From Crambe crambe (Eukaryota > Porifera > Demospongiae > Poecilosclerida > Crambeidae), in assembly GCA_963924555.1 (NCBI GenBank), contig OZ004585.1, positions 2,059,488-2,123,487 on the forward strand: 64,000 nucleotides of DNA. Reading direction: 5' to 3'. Position numbers and translations under genes: made by a program. The notes below the pieces were generated by a model. It was not told where the DNA came from. It did not search any database and saw nothing but the letters and a program-made list of their open reading frames with translations. This document shows, one piece after another, positions 43,398 through 52,405 of this stretch. Positions within the stretch are counted from its first letter, which is position 1, and every line of letters begins with the position of its first letter.

Positions 43398-44325
43398 CGG
43401 GCCCTATAGTCTGGCGTAGCCGACCCTTTACCTCCTTTTTCTTGGGGGCGGGGGGAGGGAAAGGGTCTGGTGTAGTCCCTATATTGAACTTGTGTCAGCG
43501 CAGCTATAGTTGCACTCCAATCAGATTGCAGTATTCGAATTAATTGCATTCCAAGCGCGAAAATCTCGTTGCCCGCACTTGTTTCTAGCTAGCTAGCTAG
43601 CTATGGAGCCTTCGTGTCTTCAATCTATGATGCCAGATGGAGCCTGAAATAACTAAGGTATTTGAGCAGCTAGGATGTCCATCCGTCAAGCCTGAACAAC
43701 TCAAGATTATGGTGGGCGTACTGAGCCAAAAGGGATGTCTGCTGTTCTGCCAACAGGCTTTGGAAAGAGCCTATGTTTTCAGTGCCTTCCGTGTTTATTT
43801 GATAGACTCTTTCCAGCCAAGGACCACTCTATTGTATTGATAGTTACTCAGAGACACTTCTCAAAATTCTTCTGTCTTTCTTCTGAGTTGTTTCTCCACA
43901 AGCCAGGCAATGAGCTACAGAACTCGTTGAAGCTAGCCATCTTCAATCTCGCGCGCAAACTTACACGTACGCGCTCAAAGGGCGCGTGATGACATAACAT
44001 GACGATCTCAAAATTCCACCTGCACAAGTTCAATATAGGGACTGCACCAGACCCTTTCCCTCCCCCCGCCCCCAAGAAAAAGGAGGTAAAGGGTCGGCTA
44101 AGCCAGACTACTACAGAACTAGAACTCGTTGAAGCTTAGCTAGCCATCTTCAATCTCGCGCGCAAACTTACACGTGCGCGCTCAAAGGGCGTGTGATGAC
44201 GTAACATGACGATCTCAAAATTCCACCCGCACAAGTTCAATATAGGGACTACACCAGACCTTTTCCCTCCCCCCGCCCCCAAGAAAAAGGAGGTAAAGGG
44301 TCGGCTACGCCAGACTATGGGCCCT
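43398..44325. mobile_element. TIR foldback element enclosing RecQ-like fragment
   Basis: GGGCCCTATAGTCTGGCGTA (43400) followed by GCCGACCCTTTACCTCC is matched inverted by GGAGGTAAAGGGTCGGCTAC and GCCAGACTATGGGCCC ending near 44323. The inner arm CCCTATATTGAACTTGTG pairs with CACAAGTTCAATATAGGG. The left end is duplicated (43352 and 43407), and the right arm with adjoining sequence is duplicated in tandem (43919-44106 and 44114-44325). It shares the GTAGCCAGAC-type end with the elements at 8116 and 9589. Confidence 0.65.
43637..43860 (+). pseudogene. RecQ-like DNA helicase N-terminal fragment, frameshifted
   Basis: From ATG 43637 the frame reads MEPEITKVFEQLGC, then KPEQLKIMVGVLSQKG. After a one-base loss near 43732 the next frame continues MSAVLPTGFGKSLCFQCLP and DHSIVLIVTQ. 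PTGFGKS is a Walker A motif, and the KPEQ...LPTGFGKSLCF order is that of RecQ-family superfamily 2 helicases. Homology stops after about 75 codons, where the right arm of the enclosing element follows, so only a start exon was captured. Confidence 0.72.
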
Positions 44326-44513
44326 GGCCCCTAGGCCCTATGCATAATAAAATCTCCAAATAACGCACACTGTTTTTTCTAAATAATGCACACTAGCGCG
44401 AATTTACCGGGAACCATTCATGGGTAATGACCTTACAACCGCAGAGCTTGTAAACTGTCAATTTTGAACCACAATAAACAGCTGCTGCGTATGAGTACAA
44501 TTTCACCTAATAG

Positions 44514-46955
44514 TCACGTGAGCCAGTGAAAAGTGAATATGCTAAGTTATTTGAAGCAATTGATAAATCTCCAGACTACTTCCCCGTGTTTATAAATGAT
44601 TTTGCACCAGAGGATCGATTTATTCGTCGAAAGTGGATCAACATGTTGCAACTCCCTGTGAAAATTTTCCTTTATAGGTATCCTCATGGAAATAACCTAG
44701 GAACTTTAAGTTTTGCCTGGAAAGTTCCCAATGAAGTTGATCAAACCCTCAACCAACGAACCATTGCTCAGTTAAATGAATCACAGAGAATATTCTGTAC
44801 TCGTGAATTACGCAAGGAGTTTCTTGACAAGTATACTCACTTAGCATTGAAAACCTCATTGAAATCGAAGAGTGTGTTGCATAATATATTTCGCACTCTG
44901 GTGCATGATGATTCGGCTGCAAGTTCTCACATTGAAGCTGCAGTTGATGATCGATTAGCGAAGTATTTGCTAAACTTGGATGATCCAGATATCGTTCTAG
45001 ATATGAGAAAATTGAATGGCAGACCATTTTCAAGTAAATTTGACATGTTTTGCTTGAATTACAAAAATACCTTGAAAAGATCGGCCCAGCAGTTCAGGAG
45101 AGACGTCATGGGGAGGCTATGTATATGCCTGTGGCTATATCCGTGAATCATCTTCGGGAAATCATTTCACGCAGACTGCAAGATAGATTTACTGATGAAG
45201 AAGTTCCTATCCCAAGTTCAGAATGGATCTGATTGCAGTTCTGGCCCCGTAATCCCTACACTGCTACCGCATTGAGGTATACCGGCAAGTATGATGTCAA
45301 ATATGCTGTACAGTGCCGACAGTTACGCCATGAGCACCCCGACTCGAAATATGTGGCTGTAATCCTCCGCTATGCAAAGCAGTTCTCTGTGTTTCACTCA
45401 GAAAATATTTTGATGATATCTGTGGATGATAAAGCAATCGTACCAGTTGGAGATCCCCAACGTCCAGTATCCACAGGAGTCAGAGGACACAACCGATCTC
45501 TAGTAATTGGCAGTGCATCTAATTTGAAGGCACTAGATCATGATTTTCATGTTGCAGGTGTTGTTCCATCTGTATCTTTCTTCCCACGCATTCCTGGTGA
45601 TGCCCGTGATTCGTTTTTTTCAGGTCCAGTGTTTGTTACACTTAAAGATAAGGTCATGCAGCCATCCAATGCTCTGCGCCATGCTACAGAGTTAAGTAAA
45701 GTCATCAAGTCAAACTTTAGCTCACAAGTTCCTCAAATACTTCTGCTGATTAGTGATGGAGGATCAGATGATCGTGTGACCTTTTTATCTGTAAAGGTAG
45801 CTCTGATTGCTCTATTTTTAAAGTTGGATGTGGATATGCTAATTGCTATAAGAACATGTCCATATCAGAGCTGGAGCAATATGGCCGAGAGAGTGATGTC
45901 AACCCTCAATCTTGCATTACAGAATGTCAGTTTAGCACGAGAGGAAATGGCTCCAGAGCTTGAAGTGAAAATTCGATACAAAACGACCCTGACAGCGTTG
46001 CGTGAAGTTATTCACGACACATCTCAACTTTCAGCTGCATATTGTGACTCAATGAGCCCAGTGATTGCTCGTCTTGCAGAGAGATTCAATCAGATGAAGT
46101 TGAAAGAAGACCCTATTACTTGTTTTAGTGGTGCAACAGATGAAGAAATTAGTGATTGTTTCCAATTAATTCAGCTCAATATTGAAGAATCACTTACACA
46201 AAGTGACTTGTCCACTAAGGCACTTCCAAACTACCCTGGCCTCAAAACATTCATGGATAGGCACTGCAATTCAAGTCACTATGTTTTCCAACTTAAAAAA
46301 TGTGTAGATTCCACTTCCTGCCACTTTTGTCAACAGCATCCTGTTTTGATGGCAATGCAAAAATTCAAGGAATTATCATTTCTTCCACTGCCACTTCTCA
46401 CTCAGTCAAAGGAACACTATCTCTCGTTTTTCGATTCATATGGAAATTTACCTAGTGGGAAGGATCGCCCCTCTTTGCAGCAAATTGGAGATGCCAAAGC
46501 AATTGAAGTGGACACAAAGAACAAACCTCTGTTCATCAGCAGCAAAGTGAGTAGTATGATTCATTGTCAAGAGTGTTTTAAACCAAGGTGTGTGTATTCT
46601 TCCCGAAGACTTCAATACGATGAAAATATACTTCTCAAAGCCATCGCTGAAGAGAAATTATACACCTGTGGTTCACCACTTTTTTCACCTAATACATCAG
46701 TTGTGGACACTATTGTTGTTCGACAGAATATTGGATGCATCAATCCAATTGAATGTCAGTATTATAGCTCCAAGTTGGTTTCTTTTCCACCGGTTTGTTA
46801 CTATTGTGGTATTTTTTGTTGAAGATGATGAAATCCAGCAGTTAAGAGAAGAATATGCTGTTGTTAGACCACTGTGCTTCCTTTGTAAGGCTGAAGGAAA
46901 GAAACCATTTGTCAAGATGCCCACAAATGTCAGGAAACGTCGTCGTCTCGGATAA
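44514..46955 (+). pseudogene. Orphan DDE-type transposase-like gene, broken
   Basis: Four consecutive frames make one interrupted protein of about 810 residues. Breaks: one-base loss in a T-run at about 45047, a TGA at 45230-45232 (probably from an Arg codon), and a one-base gain in a T-run at about 46813. The central part has D (ISVDDK), D (LLISDGGSDDR) and E (WSNMAERVMSTLN) with spacings of about 110 and 43 residues, resembling an RNase H-like DDE core (residues 65/66, 175 and 219 counted from 45233). Paired cysteines in the C-terminal third (CHFCQQH, CQECFKPRC, CYYCG, CFLC) suggest zinc binding; the end is basic (RKRRRLG). The N-terminal part (44526-45146) is not recognised. Its start probably lies in an upstream exon. 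I cannot assign a superfamily. Confidence 0.6.
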
Positions 46956-47290
46956 CAAACTCATTATTATTAGCATTACTTTTTATTATGTGTTTTCAGT
47001 GTGTTTTGATAATAATTATTATGCTGTTTTTAAAATAATAAATAGGCTTGCCTGGTCACTCTTGTAGAGAAAAAAATCCGTGAAACAGAGAATTAATTTG
47101 GTCTGGCCTAAATTAACTACAACATTATTCTCTTCTTCAATATAGTCAATAGCTACAGTCAAAATGCACTTTGAAGGTAGGCTGCAAGTTCATTTGGAAC
47201 TTCAGCTGGGCTCAAATGTAGTGCCCCTAGCCCTACAGCCACCTCTAATAAGGTTAGCTCGCTAAAAAGCTGCATTTTGCAGCGCATGCA
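46956..47290. other. No supported gene; contains left copy of a 37-bp direct repeat
   Basis: 47078-47114 (TTTGGTCTGGCCTAAATTAA) resembles 52145-52182 in the same orientation. No open frame is convincing. Confidence 0.5.
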
Positions 47291-47298
47291 CTATGTTA

Positions 47299-47786
47299 CA
47301 TGGGCGTAAGAAGCAGGGGGGCTTCAGCCCCCCCCCCCCCCCCCCCCCCACCACTCAAAATGGATAATACCTGCACATAGGCATTAGCTATACTGTAGCT
47401 ATATGCAAATTCAACATCACAGTAACACCTACTAGCTAAGTATTAACATAGAAAGTATCTGCTATTAAGTCTTCCTGGACTCTACTATAGCACAGAGGAG
47501 AATTCAATCCGATTCAGTTCTAAAATACAGGTAACTATCGATGTAAGCTTGCATGCATTATAATTGTAGTTGCAAGTGATGATGCTGGTCCATCTTCAGA
47601 GACCTCAATCACAAGCACTGACACCACTGAACCAGTTGATAGTACGCTGGTATCCAAAAATGGGCGTGGTTAAGCAAAGTGGGTGTGGCCATCAAAAATT
47701 TTCCGCACACAAGCACACAGATCAGTACATATACATCAGCCCCCCCCCCCCCCCCCCCCACCAGAAAACATCTTCTTACGCCCCTG
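47299..47786. mobile_element. hAT-like MITE with 5-bp target duplication
   Basis: Ends CATGGGCGTAAGAAG and CTTCTTACGCCCCTG are inverted repeats. TGTTA flanks both sides (47294-47298 and 47787-47791). Internal poly-C runs of 22 (47328) and 20 (47740) pair with no G-run and may be unreliable in length. An exon-like stretch near 47568 (VASDDAGPSSETSITSTDTT) may be a transposase relic. It is the third CAGGG-type element here with a 5-bp duplication. Confidence 0.75.
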
Positions 47787-48947
47787 TGTTAGTTTATCTG
47801 CAATAGCTGTAGCACTTGTACAAGGTCTTGTCTTGCTGTTGCTAGGCTTTGTCTGAGCGGCATAATTCAGTTGAATGCTGTTGCCTGCTATTGCGCGCCA
47901 AGTTCTCTTGTAAGTACATCTGATACTTTCTCATTCCTTCAACAAGCTTCTCAGTACTATCATGTAGTTCAGAATACTTCGAATTACAAAACCATGGTTG
48001 TAACAAAAATTTACTCAGTGTCTGAACATGTTGATTTAACCCAAACTGAGACAACTTCGGTTTCTTTTCTTTTTTCTTCTTATAATCATTATATATACCA
48101 CCAAACTTTTGAAACAGAGTGGGCATGATTATACCTCTTTCTCGAAAAGTATCATGATGAGGATCAAGGTACCAAAGTGAGCCTGATAAAGCTTTAGCAA
48201 ATTGTTGCCCAGTAGATATATTTTGCCGTGCCCATCGAGCATCGATTGTCTCAAAATAATCAATTAAATCATTATTATAATCTCTGGTCTGCTCTCAAAG
48301 CCTTTCGTAAGACATATGTGACATTCATTAAAATATTCCTAGCATTGGGCCCTAAAATATGTTGTAATATGAAATAAGGCTTATATTATATTTCTAAAAC
48401 AAAACTAACTTACTTGCTGTTGTTGTTGATATAGTAGTTACATCTTCAAGGTAGATACAAACAAAACGACAATTGAAAAGATTGCAAACAGAGAGTGGAG
48501 CTGACACTTCCACCTCATGGACAGGGTCTAAAAAGCTTTCATTGCTGGAATTCTAACTTGATAGCGTAAGTCATCGATCCTCGTACACTTAAGGAGGAAA
48601 TATTCATAACTTTATAGAAATTCAATTTTTTTTTTTTGGAAAAAAGATTTACGGATAATTATACCTCACTTCCTAACTCAGAATTAAACTTCCTTGCACA
48701 TTCTTAACGTTAGATATATTACATGTGACGAAGGGTATCTCTCCATCTATTCTCGTCCTACTCCATCTATTGTCGCCCTCCCATATCGTTGCACTATATC
48801 TATTGTCGACCTCTACCCTAAAGTAATCTACAGTTTCGGAGACCATTACCGCAAAATTTGAATGCCATCATTAACTTTCACACCAACAGTCCAGTAACTT
48901 GCACTTTATTATAATAACCTAAAAAATCGATGCCCAAACATTTATTA

Positions 48948-49586
48948 TTAAAAAAATGCAATAAAGCAATATGAAGTATTATTAAAATTATAGTCGCAAA
49001 GTGGGCAAATCATGCCTCCTTCACTAGCATCCAAACAATCAACATGCATCCATTTTGAGCAAGACAAGTGTGTACATTGTATCCAACTTTGGATGAGGTC
49101 ACCATCCACCAAATCATCATCATAACTACCGAAACAAACAGCACATTGGTGGGAAGAGATATCCTCTAACTGGACGTCATTAAGGTTTTTTCTTAGTGCC
49201 TTTCGCTGTTGCACTTTCTGAGCTGCTTTTTGCTTGTGCTCAGCCTTTTCTTTTCCTTTCTTAACTTCCCTTTCTTTTGCTTTCTTAACCTTTTCTGCTT
49301 CCCTTTCTTCTGCTTTCTTCGTCTTCTCTGCTTCCCTTTCTTTCCTCTTGGACTCTCTTTCTTCCTTTCTCTTCTGTATGGCCAGTTTTTCTGCTTCTCT
49401 CCTTTGCTTCCTTAATTCTCTTTCTTTCTTCCTCCTTTCTTTTTCCTCTTCCTCTTCTTTCTTCTGTCTTTGCTTTTCCTTTAACATTGCAAGTGATTGT
49501 GCACTAGTCAATACTCTAGCAGAGGACTCTTCTGCCGTTTTCCTCTTCTTCGTCATATTGGTGACATTTCCAACAGGTGTCGTCAA
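48948..49586 (-). CDS. C-terminal coiled coil and zinc finger of the pogo-like transposase, shifted frame
   Basis: Continues the transposase in the -1 frame. The 212-codon stretch starts with TTPVGNVTNMTKKRK, has a Lys/Glu/Arg-rich helix of about 100 residues (likely coiled coil), and ends in CAVCFGSYDDD...WIQC...C..WMHVDC...CPLC, a PHD/RING-like cysteine-histidine module. It has no ATG at its start and overlaps the upstream stop by TTGA, so it is not an independent gene. Similar helix plus zinc-finger tails occur on CENP-B/Tigger-type transposases. Confidence 0.75.
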   Translation of the reverse strand: MTTPVGNVTNMTKKRKTAEESSARVLTSAQSLAMLKEKQRQKKEEEEEKERRKKERELRKQRREAEKLAIQKRKEERESKRKEREAEKTKKAEEREAEKVKKAKEREVKKGKEKAEHKQKAAQKVQQRKALRKNLNDVQLEDISSHQCAVCFGSYDDDLVDGDLIQSWIQCTHLSCSKWMHVDCLDASEGGMICPLCDYNFNNTSYCFIAFF

Positions 49587-51683
49587 AAATTCAGTTCAGA
49601 AGATAGTATAGTGGGAGTGGGAATGGTGGGAAGAACAGAAGCCGTACCTGGTGGTCTTGAGTTAGGAGTAGAGGGTGTCTCAGCAGAGATTGATGGATGA
49701 CTTGCTGCTGTGATGGGAGAAATTGTTGTACTTGACTTCAGCACTCCTGAGGTTGATGGTTGATTTTCTGATGCAGTGGTTGACATTGCAGAGCTCTGAG
49801 GAACAGAAACTGTACCTGGTCGTCTCGAGTTAGGAGTAGAGGGTATTTCAGCAGAGGTTGATGAATGACTTGCTGGTGTGAAGGGAGAAGTAGTTGTACT
49901 TGGTTGTTTCGACTTCGGAGTGGAGGATATCAGCACTCTTGAAGTTGACGGATGATTTTCTGACACAGTGGTTGCAGCAGAACTCTGAGGAACATGCTCA
50001 GGACCACCACCATCGTCTTCAAAATATACCAATTTTTCAACAGAGGAGTCATTTTGACTTGTACCTGATGGATCGACTTCTCCACATGTTGCACCTTGAA
50101 GAAGCTGGTCATCTTCTGGATGATTCAAACGGAGCCAATTAAGATATTCTGTGTCCATAAAAACATCAAATCCATTTTCATACCTAGTTTTAAACAATCT
50201 GATTTGTTCAGACATGTACACATGGGTTGCACAATCAGGATTGGAGATCGGAGGATCATCAGAAACTTCTGACATATCATCCAATGATGGTAAACTGATG
50301 GTTGACAAATCATTGCTACTGCTAGATGTATCCAGGGACAAAAATTCCGAAGCTGGAACAGAAATAGCAAGGGGGTTCAATGGGCAAACGCCAGTTTTTC
50401 TAAATCCCGAGATAAATGTCTCTGGTTTGATGGCTTTAAACCATGCTTCTTTAAATAGGGTAGAAAATTGAAACTTGGTCACAACATGACCTGGATTATT
50501 CACCATATAGCCATGACATGCAGTAGACCAATGTGCTTTAAGTGACTTAAAAAAACTGAAATCAAGAGGTTGAATACAGTGTGTTGTGTGGGGTGGGAGA
50601 CAGAGCATTACTACACCTTGTTTGGCAGCAGCATGCACCACTTCTGGTGTGTAATGTGTAGAATGGCCATCAAGCATTAATAAAACTGGCCTAGCGGGGG
50701 AGATATGTTTGGTGAAAACATCATTAAACCAGCGAAAAAAGAGAGTCTGGTCTATCCACCATTTTTCTGATAACCCATATAAAGTACCTGGTACTTCACC
50801 AATCGTGAGTTCATAATTAAGACGAGCACCTTGAAATATCACCATAGGAGGTAGCGCAACACCTGTGGCACTAGCACAGGCAACGATTGTGATCTGTGCC
50901 TTGTTACCCGAAGATCTCCCATAAACTTTCTTTGTGCCTCTCTCAGCTACTCGCTTTGGCTGCTTATGCTCAAGGGGCATCCCACTTTCATCAACATTGT
51001 AAATACGATGTGGTTTATCGGCAAGGTCGTGTTCTTCAAGTGTTGACTCGAGCAATTTGAAGTATTTATCAATCTTATCCTGTGTGACGGCATCTGCCCT
51101 AGCTTTTGATAGAGGGTCAGCAGTGCGCAAAGATAACTTAGGATTACGGCTCATAAATCGAGACCACCAGCCCTCTCCATTGAATTTCTCAGTATCAACG
51201 CCTTTCTTTTCTACCGTCTTTTGAACCATTGCAAGTACCTCTTTCTTGGTTTTTCCATAACCTATGGATGCTGCTTGCTTGAGAAAAGTCACAAGCTCCT
51301 TCTCTTCTTCACTGGAAAGGTAAGGCTTGGGGCCAGATTTCTCTCCATGCATTACTCGGCCAGTAATCCTGTCCCTCAGGGTTGATCTAGGCACCTGGTA
51401 ACTTCTAGATGCTTCATTCAGCCCAAGGGTTCCTTCCTTAATGGCTTCTACAGCTTGTAGCATGCTTTCATCCGACCATTGCTTGAATTTTTTTGGCCTT
51501 CGACTTGTTTCAGCGACTCCCTTTCGTTTTTCCCATCCTCTCTTGGCAGCTTCTGCTCTCTATAATACGATTCATATTAATGGTGTGAAAAAAAAACGAA
51601 AAAAAAAAACACGAACAAGAACCGAACAAAAAACCAAAAGTAAAAAGAAACAATGAATGGCGACCTACCTTTCGTTTTGACAT
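49583..51683 (-). CDS. Pogo/Tigger-like transposase, N-terminal and DDE part
   Basis: Two exons. MSKRK (51683-51669) is followed by a GTAGGT donor, a 109-bp intron and a TATAG acceptor; exon 2 starts at 51559. The phase is kept, and the joined start reads MSKRKRAEAAKRGWEKRKG. A psq/CENP-B-type helix-turn-helix follows (QWSDESMLQAVEAIKEG, SYQVPRSTLRDRI). The DDE core has D195 (YNVDESG), D302 (LMLDGHSTH) and D338 (CIQPLDFSFFK) counted from the spliced start, with 35 residues between the last two (DD35D). A Ser/Thr-rich low-complexity region fills the last 150 residues. The frame ends TGA at 49585-49583, just after a T-run, and continues in the -1 frame. All three catalytic residues are intact. 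Confidence 0.88.
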
Positions 51684-52144
51684 TGATTACCACACAAAAA
51701 ACAGCTATCTTGTAGGATAGAACGACAAACCATCAACACAATAAAACTCCTGGCAACGTGGCACCACTCCGTAATCTTTTGTGGTTTGTGATACTTCCGC
51801 GCATGAAACTGGTCGACATTGGATGACGAGAATAGATGGTGGACGACAATAGATGACTTACGCTAGATCATGCTATTAGCAAGAGCGAGATCCACTGCTG
51901 TGAGAAGCTCCCCGAAGTTCTTTTCCCATTCCATTTTGATAACTTTTCGAGGTATAAGAGTTTTAGGGCCTCGCTTCACAATAACAGACAACCAAGCGTA
52001 ACTTGATTCAGCCGCCATCTCTAGCTCTGATCTTATCTTCGTTTTAAGCCCCACGTGGCATGACACGTGCACACACACGTGAGTTTTAAGCCCCACCCCA
52101 ATTAGATTATCTACATTTCTTTTTTGAAATTTTCCACCCGTCGG

Positions 52145-52404
52145 ATCCGTGACGCAGAAGATTTAATTGGTCTGGCCTAAATATAACTTGCAGCCATAAT
52201 TAGCTATGTTTGGATAACAAGATATGCATTTTCAATATTGAAACCAAAGCTTATCGTTCCTGTAAGTCCAACTGGCTAGGAACACATGATTAACTGCATT
52301 GGGACAAAATGATGTGCAATAAATACTTTCATTTTGTAGAGAATCATTAGCTAAGTGAGAACACAAAGAGAAATCTGCAATCGTCATTGCTTATAGCTAG
52401 CTCT
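52145..52404 (+). promoter_or_regulatory. Shortened 5' flank of copy G with AACACAAAGAGAA box
   Basis: The right copy of the 37-bp repeat (GGTCTGGCCTAAAT) ends at 52182, and the family flank resumes. Most of the dyad block is deleted (ATGATTAACTGCATTGGGAC), while GAGAACACAAAGAGAAATCT (52357-52376) and CTTATAGCTAGCTCTC before the ATG are kept. Confidence 0.45.
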
Positions 52405-52405
52405 C

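Larger units (their letters stand above)
48564..51863 (-). mobile_element. Pogo/Tigger-like DNA transposon, 3.3 kb
   Basis: The ends GCGTAAGTCATC (48564) and GATGACTTACGC (ending 51863) are inverted repeats flanked by TA on both sides (48562-48563, 51864-51865), the target duplication of Tc1/mariner/pogo elements. Sub-terminal CCATCTATTCTCGTC and CCATCTATTGTCG phrases occur near both ends in inverted sense. It encodes the DD35D transposase described separately. A frameshift suggests it is recently inactivated. Confidence 0.85.
47842..52018 (-). pseudogene. Unrecognised two-exon gene split by pogo-like insertion
   Basis: On the minus strand, an ATG at 52018-52016 opens MAAESSYAWLSVIVKRGPKT, which runs to the TA at 51864. 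Beyond the element, at 48563 downward, the frame resumes as YQVRIPAMKAF. A one-base loss in a T-run gives LDPVHEVEVSAPLSVC, ending at a GTAAGT donor (48413). A 62-bp intron (48413-48352) has a TTTTAG acceptor, and the phase fits (RPNARNILMNVTYVLRKALR). One more frameshift near 48288 leads to YFETIDARWARQNISTGQ, and the protein ends at 47842. Removing the insert gives about 270 residues of ordinary-looking protein. No family was recognised; it may be a host gene or part of another transposon. Confidence 0.6.

Noticed and set aside
42439-43419. Several 60-115-codon frames in the Ulp1 element right arm and beyond
   Set aside because: They run through 100-126-bp tandem repeats and element ends; the identical frame at 34217 reflects duplication, not selection.
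49209-49611. Phe/Ser-rich plus-strand frames
   Set aside because: Antisense of the Lys/Glu-rich coiled coil of the pogo-like transposase.
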